Assembly (NCBI RefSeq): GCF_021025955.1
Contig: NZ_JAJNCL010000004.1
Span: 62,001 to 126,000 of the forward strand
DNA length: 64,000 bases
Direction of reading: 5' to 3'
Source of the DNA: Rhodococcus qingshengii
GTDB taxonomy: Bacteria > Actinomycetota > Actinomycetes > Mycobacteriales > Mycobacteriaceae
The first letter of the stretch is position 1. Every line of letters begins with the position of its first letter. The translations under genes were made by a program, and so were the position numbers. The notes beneath the pieces were generated by a model. That model was not told where the DNA came from. It saw nothing but the letters and a program-made list of their open reading frames with translations, and did no database searches. Below are positions 18,375 through 27,223 of the stretch, one piece after another.

Positions 18375-19645
18375 TCGCTGAAGACGAAGTGGTCGCCATC
18401 GGTCGCTCCGTTTCGAATCCAGTACGCGTCTTGCCAGGGTGTCTGCCATAGCTGTCGACCACTCTCGACGTCGAGACCCGAGATTGTGCGGGTCTCCGGC
18501 GACGTGACCAGGATTGTTTTACCTACCACTGCGGCAATGGCGCTTCCCGTCCCGGCCATCTCGGTATTGATGATTTGTGAGCTGCGCCAAAGTTCGTCAC
18601 CGGACTCCGGGTCGTAGGCGCCGTCGCCGAGAAACATCGGCACCGCTGTCGAGGGCTTACTCGGGTAGGACGACGATGAGGAAGAGGGAATCGGTATCGC
18701 ACGAATCGTGGATCCGTCGGTAGCCAAAAGATTTTGGGTTCCTACATAGCCTGATCTGCCGCCGACACTGGTGAGGAACAATCCGTTCCCGGCAGGGACA
18801 AGCGAATCACCCTCGAATCTGAATCGTTCTGCGCCGGAATCCAGATCGTAGATTCGATAGCGGTACTGTGGGTCCCCGCCATCGCCCTGTTCCATTGCAA
18901 TGACAGTGTTGGTGCTCGGGATCGTGTAGACCGATCCGAACTTTTCACTTGGTTCGAAGGTACGAACGAAGTTGGCCGTCACATTGGTGGTGTTGCCGCT
19001 GGCAAGAATTCGTGTGCGAACGGTTCCGTCCACTCTCTCACCGGACGTGTACACAGTGTCTCCGGTGATGGCGGCACCACTGAGATCGAAGTCGGTTCCG
19101 AGGTCGGACAACAGAGTTCCGGTCGCGGTATCGACAAAGATCATCCGTCGATCGCCCCAGCACGCGATGATCGTGGATTCGTTCTGCTGGCTGCACTGGC
19201 CGATGACTCCGCCGATTCGCGTTTTCCACAGAGGACTTCCGTCGTCGGGATTCACACCGACCAGTGAAACGGCACCGACTCCCTGACTCGACGAAGACTC
19301 ATCGGTTTTGGGCAGGGGATAAGCAGTCGCGGCCACCAGCACGTCACCGACCTGGTACGTGTTTCCGTAGCCGTAGTAGCGATCGAGGCCGGAAGGCATC
19401 GACAGCAGCACGTCGCCGGAGTTATCCGTGAGCGTTCGAACATCGAGTTCCCAGGCTTGTTGCGGAGGGCCGGAGAGGTCCACGTCGACAATGCCCTGCT
19501 CGACGATCGGACCGCCTAACTTCTGCTTCGGCGAGGCCGCCTCACTGGAGTCGGAGAGCACCGATACGACGATGAACGCGATCGCCACGATCAACGCCAG
19601 TCCGAGGGCGACCAGTTTCCAGTGTTCCTTCAACCGAAGCTGCAT
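18221..19645 (-). CDS. Membrane-anchored PQQ-like beta-propeller protein
   Basis: A 474-residue protein from the ATG at 19645: a short basic N-terminus, one membrane helix (LVALGLALIVAIAFIVVSVL) and a large outer domain. Repeats such as DDGSPLWKTRIGG, DTATGTLLSDLG, SGDELWRSSQ and ESGRQLWQTPW are the blades of a PQQ-binding-like (PF13360) propeller. Such proteins are usually scaffolds or sensors at the cell surface and need not bind PQQ. The longer frame upstream lacks the clean membrane start. A broken copy of its 3' end lies at 15700-15817. Confidence 0.8.
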   Translation of the reverse strand: MQLRLKEHWKLVALGLALIVAIAFIVVSVLSDSSEAASPKQKLGGPIVEQGIVDVDLSGPPQQAWELDVRTLTDNSGDVLLSMPSGLDRYYGYGNTYQVGDVLVAATAYPLPKTDESSSSQGVGAVSLVGVNPDDGSPLWKTRIGGVIGQCSQQNESTIIACWGDRRMIFVDTATGTLLSDLGTDFDLSGAAITGDTVYTSGERVDGTVRTRILASGNTTNVTANFVRTFEPSEKFGSVYTIPSTNTVIAMEQGDGGDPQYRYRIYDLDSGAERFRFEGDSLVPAGNGLFLTSVGGRSGYVGTQNLLATDGSTIRAIPIPSSSSSSYPSKPSTAVPMFLGDGAYDPESGDELWRSSQIINTEMAGTGSAIAAVVGKTILVTSPETRTISGLDVESGRQLWQTPWQDAYWIRNGATDGDHFVFSDYTGMHSIRARDGKMMWSVPLPPEVDPRGVVVSNAGKNVSFSWQNHFTVWR

Positions 19646-19896
19646 TGAAAGACCGTAACCGATCGAGCAAACTGAACGGTTCGTTTCGCCTCCTGTCGGG
19701 CTTGATCCTTGCCGCGAGATCGTTCCCACGGCTTACCTAGCGTCAGTGCCGGGTAGCGTTTGGTCTCCGACCAAGAGACTGAGGACCGACTGCTGCGCAT
19801 GGTGAATGCTTGGGGGAAAGTGCGGATCGTGTGTCGCTATCGCTACCCGCTGCGGCAGCCCGGGGACGCTAGGGGCCGCACCGACCAAGTATCACC

Positions 19897-20496
19897 GTGA
19901 CATCTTCGAGCCCGCCCGGTGATCGCGGCACACCGGATCCGGACCTGCACGGCCCGCGCGTGGCGGAGGTCTTCGCTCAGCTCTTCGACGCCCATGCTGC
20001 CGATCTTCGCCGCTACGTGTGTGCCCGAGCCGGCGAACATCACGCCGACGACCTCGTCGCCGAGGCTTTTGCCGTCGCGATCGATCGTCGATCCACCTAC
20101 GACAAGGGTCGCGCTCCCGTTCGCGCTTGGCTGTTCGGCATTACCCACACCCTGCTTCGGGCACACTTTCGTTCCCAGGATCGCGCCGAACGCGCACTCG
20201 CGCGGGTACATGGCGAACGCGTCGTGTCCGAGACAGCACCGGAAGACCTTGTCACGGCTCGGGTGGACGCGTCCCGTCGCCTCGAGGTGATCGCGTCGGC
20301 ACTCGCCGAGCTGACGGAGGACGAACGCGACGTGCTGCTCCTCTCGTCCTGGGCCCATCTCGAGCCGACCGAGATCGCGGAGATCCTGTCCATGCCGGCC
20401 AGCACCGTCCGGTCCAGGCTGCACCGCACGCGCACTCGCCTGCGGACTTTGCTGCTCGACTCCGAAAACCTCCAACAAGCCTCGGGAGAGAACTGA
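19897..20496 (+). CDS. ECF-type RNA polymerase sigma factor
   Basis: A 199-residue sigma-70 family protein. Region 2 is near LFDAHAADLRRYVCARAGEHHADDLVAEAFAVA. Region 4 ends in a helix-turn-helix, LEPTEIAEILSMPASTVRSRLHRTRTRLR. The start is GTG at 19897. The stop overlaps the start of the next gene (TGATG), so the two are co-translated. An ECF sigma factor coupled to a single-span membrane protein usually reports an envelope signal. The 250-bp region upstream holds an inverted repeat (TTGGTCTCCGACCAA, about 19770-19784) that may be regulatory. Confidence 0.88.
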   Translation: MTSSSPPGDRGTPDPDLHGPRVAEVFAQLFDAHAADLRRYVCARAGEHHADDLVAEAFAVAIDRRSTYDKGRAPVRAWLFGITHTLLRAHFRSQDRAERALARVHGERVVSETAPEDLVTARVDASRRLEVIASALAELTEDERDVLLLSSWAHLEPTEIAEILSMPASTVRSRLHRTRTRLRTLLLDSENLQQASGEN

Positions 20497-21617
20497 TGCC
20501 GAATCCTCGGACCGATCCACTGGACGACACGTTGCTCGAACTCCGCGATGCGCTCGACAAGCCGGACGTCGACGCCTTGGCAGCGATCCGGAATCGGGTC
20601 CTCGCCGACGCGGAAGCGGCCGAAAGTTCTCCGCCGGTACCCAGTCGCAGGTTCGCTCTGCGGCGCGTGCCCGCTTCGGTCTACGCCGGTGCCGCGGTGC
20701 TCATGGCCGTCTGCTTGGCCGCGGTGCTGGTGCAGTTCACACCTTCAGAGCAGACAGGCACTACGGGTGGTGTGTCGCTGCCGGTGCCTTCCATCGAACT
20801 CGCCTCCGCCGAACACGTCCTACAGCAAGCCGCGCGCTCTCTCGAATCGATCGAGATGATCTCCGTTCAACAGGGACCGTTTCGACTCGTCGAGGAGCAC
20901 GCGTGGGTCCAACAGGGGATGGAGTACGGATCTCCCTACGAAGCAGGGCCCGACGCTCCACGCAACGGCTACACCTACCTGCTCGAAACCCGTTCGCAGC
21001 TATGGATTCCGGCAGACGAGACACAAGAATGGCTCGAGCGGCGGTCAACTGGCCAGTCGCGGTGGCTCGGCGGCACGACGCCGGAGAGTGAATCAGCTCT
21101 GTACATCGACGAAACCCGAAACGGGGAATGGCGCGCCCGCTGCGGCAGATTCTTCGACGACAATCGCGACAACTTCAACTGCGTTCCGGACGACTGGGAC
21201 GATCCCAACTTCTATCGGTCGCTGCCCGCTGACCCCGAGGGGTTGCTTCGATGGCTTCGCGACTACACGGCGCCGCGCGGTTCGACGCCGGAAGCGATGT
21301 TCCACATCGCGATTGAAATACTGAGAGCCGGCATGATGCCGCCAGACCTCAAAGCACAGTGGTATCGCGCGATCGCCGGAATCGATGGTGTGGAGACCGT
21401 GGAACAGACCACGCTTGACGGTCGGGTCGGAATCGCACTCGGGCTCAGCGGTGTTCACGAGCGTCGCGACTTGATCATCGATCCGGGTACCGGTGAGTTC
21501 ATCGGCGAACGACGGGTCGCGGGCGCCGTTCCGGAAGATCCTTGGATAGCCCCCGGCACCGTGTTGGGGACAAGTTCGATCACCGTCCGTTCCGTCGACG
21601 AACTGGGATACGAATAG
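20496..21617 (+). CDS. CU044_5270-type membrane protein, sigma-factor partner
   Basis: A 373-residue protein with a cytoplasmic N-terminus of about 65 residues (DDTLLELRDALDKPDVDALAAIRNRVL), one membrane helix (VYAGAAVLMAVCLAAVLVQF) and an exported domain of about 290 residues. This layout and its place directly after an ECF sigma gene match the CU044_5270 family of actinobacteria. The cytoplasmic part is well placed to hold the sigma factor, but no zinc-binding anti-sigma HxxxCxxC motif is present. Anti-sigma function is therefore inferred from coupling and topology only. The start overlaps the sigma stop by 1 bp. Confidence 0.75.
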   Translation: MPNPRTDPLDDTLLELRDALDKPDVDALAAIRNRVLADAEAAESSPPVPSRRFALRRVPASVYAGAAVLMAVCLAAVLVQFTPSEQTGTTGGVSLPVPSIELASAEHVLQQAARSLESIEMISVQQGPFRLVEEHAWVQQGMEYGSPYEAGPDAPRNGYTYLLETRSQLWIPADETQEWLERRSTGQSRWLGGTTPESESALYIDETRNGEWRARCGRFFDDNRDNFNCVPDDWDDPNFYRSLPADPEGLLRWLRDYTAPRGSTPEAMFHIAIEILRAGMMPPDLKAQWYRAIAGIDGVETVEQTTLDGRVGIALGLSGVHERRDLIIDPGTGEFIGERRVAGAVPEDPWIAPGTVLGTSSITVRSVDELGYE

Positions 21618-21639
21618 AGAACGTGCTCGGTGTGACGAA

Positions 21640-21673
21640 GTGTGGTGGCCTCGTACACACGAGACCACCACAC
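21640..21673. terminator. Bidirectional terminator hairpin
   Basis: The arms GTGTGGTGG-C-CTCGT and ACGAG-A-CCACCACAC form a 14-bp stem with one internal mismatch and a 4-nt loop. It lies between the convergent sigma-partner gene and the TrpB2-like gene. It has no clear U-tract, as is common in high-G+C actinobacteria. Confidence 0.7.
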
Positions 21674-21681
21674 CGACGGAG

Positions 21682-22983
21682 TCAGACGTAGGGCGAGTAC
21701 GCCGGGAGATCCAACTGACCGTTGCCTGAAAGCCCGATTACGATCACCTCGGGTTCGGTGACGGCACGAGCGTGAGCGATGGCGCCGGCAACCGCGTGGG
21801 TCGATTCCGGAGCCGGGATGATTCCTTCGGCGCGGGCGAAGATCAGACCGGCCTGGAGTGCGTCGTCCTGATCGACGGCGATCGCATCCATGAGTCCGAG
21901 GTTGACCGCATGCGAGACCATCGGCGACATGCCGTGGTAGCGAAGGCCACCGGCATGGATGGCCGGCGGAACGAAGTCCTTGCCAAGAGTGTGCATCTTG
22001 AGCAGCGGGGTGAGGCCGGCGACGTCACCGAAGTCGTAGCGGTACTCGCCCTGGGTGAGGGACGGGCATGCCGAAGGCTCGCAGGCGACCAGGCGAGTCT
22101 TGGTGCCTTCGCGAAGGTTTCGTCCCAGGAACGGGAAGGTGAGTCCGGCGAGGTTTGAACCGCCACCCGCGCAACCGAACACGGTGTCGGGGACGGCGTC
22201 GCCGGCTTCTTCGAGCTGGACCATTGCTTCCTGACCGATCACGGTCTGGTGCAGCATGACGTGGTTCAGCACGCTACCGAGTGAGTAGTGTGTGTTCGGA
22301 TCCTGCGCGGCGACCTCGACGGCCTCACTGATGGCCATACCCAGCGAGCCGGTGGTGTCGGGATGCGACTTCAGCAGTGCGCGTCCGGCTTCCGTGAGAT
22401 CGGAAGGCGACGGGTGACAGATTCCGCCGTACGCCTCCATCTGGATGCGGCGGTACGGCTTCGAATCGAAGGACGAGCGAACCTGCCATACCTCGACCTC
22501 GAGTCCGAGCAGCGCGCCCGCGAACGACAGCGACGCACCCCACTGGCCTGCACCGGTTTCGGTGGTGAGCTTGGTGGTTCCCTCGATTGCGTTGTAGTAA
22601 GCCTGCGCGACAGCAGTATTCGGCTTGTGCGAACCGACCGGGCTCACGCCTTCGTACTTGTAGTAGATGCGGGCGGGTGTGCCCAGAGCGCGCTCGAGTC
22701 GGTGTGCGCGGAACAGAGGAGAAGGCCTCCACATGCCGTAGATCTCGCGAACCGTCTCCGGGATCTCGATGTAGCGCTCGGTTGCGACTTCCTGCGCAAT
22801 GAGGTTCATCGGGAACAGCGGCGCCAAGTCCTCAGGGCCGAGCGGCTCACGAGTGCCCGGATGCAGGTGCGGGGGAACAGGCTCGGGGAGGTCGGCCGCC
22901 AGGTTGTACCAGTGCGTCGGCACTTTCGACGGGATGGAGACGCCCAAAGGCTCGAGCGAACGGTTGAGTGGGGTGGTGGTCAA
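21682..22983 (-). CDS. trpB: TrpB2-like tryptophan synthase beta chain
   Basis: A 433-residue PLP enzyme. The motif [12 protein letters not shown] supplies the Schiff-base lysine (K120), and the phosphate-binding loop is [14 protein letters not shown]. The extended N-terminus and length place it in the TrpB2 branch, which works without TrpA. TrpB2 makes tryptophan from indole and serine, or salvages indole. It stands alone here without trpA or other trp genes, which supports a salvage-type role. It converges with the sigma-partner gene across a hairpin terminator. Confidence 0.88.
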   Translation of the reverse strand: MTTTPLNRSLEPLGVSIPSKVPTHWYNLAADLPEPVPPHLHPGTREPLGPEDLAPLFPMNLIAQEVATERYIEIPETVREIYGMWRPSPLFRAHRLERALGTPARIYYKYEGVSPVGSHKPNTAVAQAYYNAIEGTTKLTTETGAGQWGASLSFAGALLGLEVEVWQVRSSFDSKPYRRIQMEAYGGICHPSPSDLTEAGRALLKSHPDTTGSLGMAISEAVEVAAQDPNTHYSLGSVLNHVMLHQTVIGQEAMVQLEEAGDAVPDTVFGCAGGGSNLAGLTFPFLGRNLREGTKTRLVACEPSACPSLTQGEYRYDFGDVAGLTPLLKMHTLGKDFVPPAIHAGGLRYHGMSPMVSHAVNLGLMDAIAVDQDDALQAGLIFARAEGIIPAPESTHAVAGAIAHARAVTEPEVIVIGLSGNGQLDLPAYSPYV

Positions 22984-23330
22984 CTAACTCTCCTTCGTGG
23001 ATTCGGTACCTGATCTTGGCGGTCGTAGCGACGACGCGTACGGCATTTGCCGGATCGGGGATCCTGAGAGGAGCCTGCTGGACTACCCGATGTCGGTCCG
23101 GGCAGCACGCAGTTGCGGCTGACCGTCAGCGGTCGGGCCACCAGAGGTGCGCAGTGAGCAGGGTCACGAGCCGATCGTACATCGGTACTCGCACCCTGCT
23201 CACGTCGGGCGCGGCTACATTTTCGCCATCGTCCGTCGGCTCAGCGACATTCTCGCCATCCTTCGTCGGCTCAGCGACATTTTCGCCATCCTTCGTCGGC
23301 TCAGCGACATTCTCGCCATCCTTCGTCGGC
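22984..23330. other. 347-bp gene-poor region with tandem repeat
   Basis: No conventional gene is supported here. The right half carries the 30-bp tandem repeat. On the minus strand one frame stays open from inside the thioesterase end to a stop at 23126. It reads four AEPTKDGENV-type units and then MYDRLVTLLTAHLWWPDR, but has no start codon before the repeats. Confidence 0.5.
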
Positions 23331-23336
23331 TCAGCG
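23217..23336. repeat. Four tandem copies of a 30-bp unit
   Basis: The copies run 23217-23246, 23247-23276, 23277-23306 and 23307-23336, each starting ACATT and ending GGCTCAGCG. Copies differ at only a few places, and the first copy is the most diverged. The period is a multiple of three. The stop codon of the thioesterase gene lies inside the last copy. Minus-strand reading in a shifted frame gives AEPTKDGENV repeats. Confidence 0.9.
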
Positions 23337-23789
23337 GAAAATCATGCACGTCGTAGTTCCGTGCGCCACCAACTTGCCGTTCTTGTCCAAGACCTTGCCC
23401 TCTGCGGTCGCGGTACGCCCACCCACATGAATGACACTGCCGTGTGCGGTCAGTTCATCGCCGTCGAGAGGCACGGTCCGGATGTAGTTGAGCTTGAGTT
23501 CGAGGGTCGTGTAGCCGACTCCGGCCGGAAGCATGGTGTGTACCGCGCAGCCCATGACCGAATCGAGCAGCGTTGCGCAGATGCCGCCGTGGACAGTGCC
23601 GAGCGGGTTGCTGAAATCGGCGCGCGGGGTCAGAGCGAAGCTCACGGATCCTTCGTTGACCTCGCGCATCTCCATCCCGAGGAGCCGCCCGATGCTGGGG
23701 CGATCGTTGACCTGTGTCCCCATCCAGCGGAGAAGTTCGAGGCCTGTCATCTGCGCCGGATCGACGGTCGCGGTTGTCTCGTCACTCAT
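23331..23789 (-). CDS. PaaI-type hotdog thioesterase
   Basis: A 152-residue single hotdog domain. Conserved features are FSNPLGTVHGGICATLLDSVMG, with the HGG and catalytic acidic residue of the PaaI family, and the strand LELKLNYIRTVPLDGDEL. It should hydrolyse acyl-CoA or aryl-CoA thioesters in the cytosol. Its stop lies inside a 30-bp tandem repeat, and a shifted frame continues through the repeats, so the present C-terminus may be the product of a frameshift. It diverges from a TetR gene 86 bp away. Confidence 0.85.
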   Translation of the reverse strand: MSDETTATVDPAQMTGLELLRWMGTQVNDRPSIGRLLGMEMREVNEGSVSFALTPRADFSNPLGTVHGGICATLLDSVMGCAVHTMLPAGVGYTTLELKLNYIRTVPLDGDELTAHGSVIHVGGRTATAEGKVLDKNGKLVAHGTTTCMIFR

Positions 23790-23817
23790 TGTTTCATCCC
23801 ATCACTATGTAGGTCGT

Positions 23818-23837
23818 CATACATAACGTAGCGTATG
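23818..23837. promoter_or_regulatory. Candidate operator between thioesterase and TetR gene
   Basis: The inverted repeat CATAC-N10-GTATG is centred in the 86-bp gap between the divergent thioesterase and TetR genes. It is of the size TetR dimers bind. No footprint is known to me. Confidence 0.4.
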
Positions 23838-23874
23838 AGTCGACAGGTGTACCGACGGCCGAAGGATCTGTGAC

Positions 23875-24450
23875 ATGGCAGAGCTGAGCTCACGTGATCG
23901 CATGATTCGCAGTGCGGTCGAACTGATCAGCCGCAACGGTGTCGATGCGACGTCCTTCAGTGACGTCATCAAACACAGTGGCGCACCCCGTGGGTCGATC
24001 TACCATCACTTTCCAGGCGGCAAGACCGAGTTGATGGTCGAAGCCGTGCGCGCGGCCGGTGCGATCATCACCAGACGAATCAGCTCGGCTGCGGCTACCG
24101 GTTCCACTGCCGACGTGATCGAAGCGGTCGGCGACATCTGGCGACTCAATCTCACGCGCTCGGACTTCGCGATCGGCTGTCCGGTGATTGCCGGCGGATT
24201 GGCCCGTGCCAGTGAACCGGAGGTCGCGGAAGTGTCGGCTGAGGTCATGCTGGGATGGCAGAAGTTGATCGAATCGCAACTCGAAACTGCGGGTTATCCT
24301 GCAGTGCAGGCAAAATCGATGGCAAACCTGACGATCACGTCGGTCGAAGGTGCAGTGGCGGTGTGTCAGACGACTCGAAGTATCGAGCCGCTCGAACAGG
24401 TCATCGCGTCGCTGCAGGGGCTCTCACGTTCTGAAGCTTGGGCCAGCTGA
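23875..24450 (+). CDS. TetR/AcrR family transcriptional regulator
   Basis: A 191-residue regulator. Its N-terminal helix-turn-helix is FSDVIKHSGAPRGSIYHHFPGGKTELM (about residues 25-51). The ligand domain contains IGCPVIAGGLARASEPEV, as in the YxaF/LmrA-like branch. It probably represses its own gene and the divergent thioesterase, and may also control the downstream SRPBCC/OYE genes. The GGA in front of the ATG is weak. The ligand is unknown. Confidence 0.82.
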   Translation: MAELSSRDRMIRSAVELISRNGVDATSFSDVIKHSGAPRGSIYHHFPGGKTELMVEAVRAAGAIITRRISSAAATGSTADVIEAVGDIWRLNLTRSDFAIGCPVIAGGLARASEPEVAEVSAEVMLGWQKLIESQLETAGYPAVQAKSMANLTITSVEGAVAVCQTTRSIEPLEQVIASLQGLSRSEAWAS

Positions 24451-24522
24451 GCCTTCGGGGGTTGACTTCGGTCGTCAAGTATCCGTAACTTCATGTAACG
24501 GCTAATTGGGCAGGAGTAGGCG

Positions 24523-25026
24523 ATGACACATTGGTTCGACCTCGAACCGGTCGGTGTCGATTTCTTCGACACGGCACCGCATATCTTCACGTACTCGATC
24601 GATCTCGCCGCCAAACCTGATGACGTCTGGGCCGGTCTGACCGCGGACGAACCGTTGTCGTGGTGTCGAATGCTCACGAAAGTTCACTACACCTCGCCTC
24701 GCCCGTACGGTGTCGGCACGCGGCGAATTGCGGAGGTGGGCGGTGGTGCGATGCAGATGCGCGAAAAGTTCATCACCTGGGACGACGAAACACGTCGGCA
24801 CTCGTTCTACGTCGAACAATCGAATGTTCCACTGTTCCAATCCTTTGCCGAGGACTATCGCGTCGACGAACTCGCAGTCGGCTCGAGACTGCAGTGGACC
24901 TTTGCATTCTCCCCGCGTCCGAAGCTGTCGCTCGCGGTACGCGGTGGCCTACCGGTAAACTCACTGATCTTCTCGAGCTTCGTACGCGATACCAAGCGGC
25001 ACTTCGGTTCTGCGCCTCGCCATTGA
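24523..25026 (+). CDS. SRPBCC-family protein (polyketide cyclase/START-like)
   Basis: A 167-residue protein. FTYSIDLAAKPDDVWAGLTADEPLSWCRMLTKVHYTS is the typical opening strand-helix of the START/SRPBCC fold, and it closes with LIFSSFVRDTKRHFG. The fold binds hydrophobic ligands, and no enzymatic residues can be assigned. It follows the TetR gene by 72 bp and precedes the flavin oxidoreductase by 32 bp, so the three may be one transcript. The ATG at 24523 follows GGAGTAGG. Confidence 0.75.
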   Translation: MTHWFDLEPVGVDFFDTAPHIFTYSIDLAAKPDDVWAGLTADEPLSWCRMLTKVHYTSPRPYGVGTRRIAEVGGGAMQMREKFITWDDETRRHSFYVEQSNVPLFQSFAEDYRVDELAVGSRLQWTFAFSPRPKLSLAVRGGLPVNSLIFSSFVRDTKRHFGSAPRH

Positions 25027-25058
25027 CCTTCTTCCCCCATTCGTTGCGAGAGGCATCC

Positions 25059-26309
25059 ATGACCACGCTCGGAGAATCGTTGACTTTGCCCTGCGGGCAG
25101 ATACTGCGGAATCGGACCATGAAAGCTGCGCTCAGCGAGGCCCTGGGTGACCGGGCACATGGACCGTCCACCCGCTTGCAAACGCTGTACGGTCGTTGGG
25201 GCAGTGGCGGGTTCGGGTTGCTGATCACCGGCAATGTCATGGTCGATCGATCGCAGATCGCCGAACCGGGCAATGTCGTCGTCGACGACGATCGTGATGC
25301 CGAAGCACTGACTGCCTGGGCCAAGACTGCCAAAAACGGCGGCGCCGAGATCTGGATGCAGCTGAACCACCCAGGGCGGCAATCCAACCCGATTGCCAGC
25401 AGAGGTAGACCGGTCGCCCCGAGCGCGATCGCGCTGAAGATTCCGGGAATGGCGACGCCGCGAGAACTCTCGACTGCTGAGATCGACGAGATCATCGACA
25501 AGTTCGCGGAAACCGCTCGCGTCGCTGAGTCCTCCGGATTTGGTGGCGTGCAGATACACGCAGCGCACGGTTATCTTGTTGCGCAGTTCCTTTCGCTCTT
25601 GTCCAATCAGCGGACGGACGAGTGGGGTGGAGATCCTGAGCGTCGACGACGCTTTCTGATCGAAATCGTTCGGCGCATACGCTCTACCGTTGCTCCGGGA
25701 TTCGCGGTGTCGGTCAAACTCAACTCGGCTGATTTCCAACGAGGTGGATTCTCGGAAGACGAGTCGCGAGAAGTAGTGCGCGCGTTGACCGAAGAGTCGG
25801 TGGATCTCATCGAGATCAGCGGTGGCAGTTATGAATCGCCGGCCATGATGGGTAAAGCGCAGAAGCAGAGCACTCGCGATCGAGAGGCATATTTCCTCGA
25901 GTATGCCGAGACAGTCCGAGCGATTGCCGGCGACATTCCCTTGGCGGTCACCGGCGGCTTCCGCTCGCGATCGGCGATGGTCGAGGCACTCGCTTCCGGC
26001 GCGTGCGATGTTGTCGGTCTCGGCCGGCCGACGATCACGATTCCCGACGCGGCAACCGTTCTCCTGGAATCGGATCGGGAACGATTGAACGTCCCGACTG
26101 TGGAGTTCGGAGCGCGGAAGTTGTTGGGGAAGGTTGCCGACATCTCGATGCTCGACGGTGCACTCGACCTGCAGTGGCACACCGATCAATTGCACCGAAT
26201 GGGCGACGGAAGCGAGCCGGATCCGGCTCGGCCGTGGTGGAAGACCCTCGGAACGATGGTGAGGCGAAACGGATTCGATGCGCTTCGCCCCACCAAACGA
26301 GCGGCTTGA
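25059..26309 (+). CDS. NADH:flavin oxidoreductase, Old Yellow Enzyme family
   Basis: A 416-residue TIM-barrel flavoprotein. MQLNHPGRQ and the substrate-binding histidine motif GVQIHAAHGYLVAQFLS are present, and DEWGGDPERRRRFLIEI is the family signature. It has an extra C-terminal tail. Enzymes of this type reduce the C=C bond of alpha,beta-unsaturated ketones or related compounds with FMN. I placed the start at ATG 25059, after GAGAGG, not the longer frame that reads through the SRPBCC gene. The stop abuts the convergent aldo/keto reductase stop with no gap. Confidence 0.87.
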   Translation: MTTLGESLTLPCGQILRNRTMKAALSEALGDRAHGPSTRLQTLYGRWGSGGFGLLITGNVMVDRSQIAEPGNVVVDDDRDAEALTAWAKTAKNGGAEIWMQLNHPGRQSNPIASRGRPVAPSAIALKIPGMATPRELSTAEIDEIIDKFAETARVAESSGFGGVQIHAAHGYLVAQFLSLLSNQRTDEWGGDPERRRRFLIEIVRRIRSTVAPGFAVSVKLNSADFQRGGFSEDESREVVRALTEESVDLIEISGGSYESPAMMGKAQKQSTRDREAYFLEYAETVRAIAGDIPLAVTGGFRSRSAMVEALASGACDVVGLGRPTITIPDAATVLLESDRERLNVPTVEFGARKLLGKVADISMLDGALDLQWHTDQLHRMGDGSEPDPARPWWKTLGTMVRRNGFDALRPTKRAA

Positions 26310-27185
26310 TCAGCTCGGCGCACCGATATTGAGTTCATCGGGATGCGCGCCGACGCGGGTACCGTCGTCGAGCGTGTCGATTTCGCTCAGATCGAGATCA
26401 GTGAGTTCGAAGTCGAATACGTCGATGTTCTGAGCGATCCGAGCATCGTGTACGGATTTCGGGATGACGATCAGGCCGTTCTGAAGGTGCCAGCGGATCA
26501 GGACCTGAGCGGCAGTCTTGCTGTGGCGGTCACCGATTCGCGTGATGATCGGATCGGTGAGCAGCGTGTTGGGCTTCGACGCCTTACCCCAACCTGCGTT
26601 GCTGGTGCCGCCGAGTGGGCTCCACGATTCGACCTTGATCCCGTGCTCGGCGGCCTTGCCCCGGATCGCGTGCTGCGTGAGGTGCGGATGCAGTTCCACC
26701 TGATCGACGGCGGGCAACATTCCGCCGCGATCGACGAGGAGCTGCAGATGATGCGGCTCGAAGTTGCACACCCCGATTGCCTTGGCGCGGCCCGATTCCG
26801 CGATCTTTTCGAGCGCGTCCCACGTGCGGAGGAGTCGGTCGTTGTCCTGCAGCGGCCAGTGGATCAGGTAGAGATCGACGTAGTCGACGCCCAGCTTGTC
26901 GATACTGGTGTCGAAAGCCCTCAACGCCGGCTCGTAGCCCTGATCTGCATTCCACAGCTTCGTGGTGAGGAAGATGTCCTCTCGCGCGACGGACGAGTTG
27001 GCGATACCTCGTCCGACGCCCTCTTCGTTTCCGTATGCGGCGGCGGTGTCGATGTGCCTGTAGTGGGCCTCGTCGAGCGCAAACCGCACTGCATGCTCGG
27101 TTTCGTCGTTGGTGGCCTGCCAGACTCCGAGGCCGAGTTGCGGGATCGTGGTTCCGGAATTCAGCGTGATGTCAGGATTGCTCAT
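26310..27185 (-). CDS. Aldo/keto reductase
   Basis: A 291-residue (beta/alpha)8 NADPH-dependent reductase. The family signatures are HIDTAAAYGNEEGVGRGI (catalytic Asp and Tyr), LTTKLWNADQGYEPAL (Lys), LYLIHWPLQ (His) and IPKSVHDARIAQNI for cofactor binding. It is close to the DkgA/2,5-diketo-gluconate reductase branch common in actinobacteria. It is probably a monocistron, as the next gene ald is separated by 38 bp with its own regulation. The physiological substrate is unknown. Confidence 0.88.
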   Translation of the reverse strand: MSNPDITLNSGTTIPQLGLGVWQATNDETEHAVRFALDEAHYRHIDTAAAYGNEEGVGRGIANSSVAREDIFLTTKLWNADQGYEPALRAFDTSIDKLGVDYVDLYLIHWPLQDNDRLLRTWDALEKIAESGRAKAIGVCNFEPHHLQLLVDRGGMLPAVDQVELHPHLTQHAIRGKAAEHGIKVESWSPLGGTSNAGWGKASKPNTLLTDPIITRIGDRHSKTAAQVLIRWHLQNGLIVIPKSVHDARIAQNIDVFDFELTDLDLSEIDTLDDGTRVGAHPDELNIGAPS

Positions 27186-27223
27186 GGATCAAGGCTAGCG
27201 ATCTCGAGCACTCCTTGCCTGGG

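Noticed and set aside
23217-23336. CRISPR array
   Set aside because: The 30-bp units are directly adjacent with no spacers, and no cas genes are nearby.
23147-23356. 69-codon plus-strand frame with repeats RRLSDILAIL
   Set aside because: Opposite the shifted minus frame; the pattern is forced by the 30-bp DNA repeat, and no ribosome site is present.
24855-26195. 446-codon minus-strand frame opposite the flavin oxidoreductase
   Set aside because: The plus-strand frame has complete family motifs; the antisense product has none.
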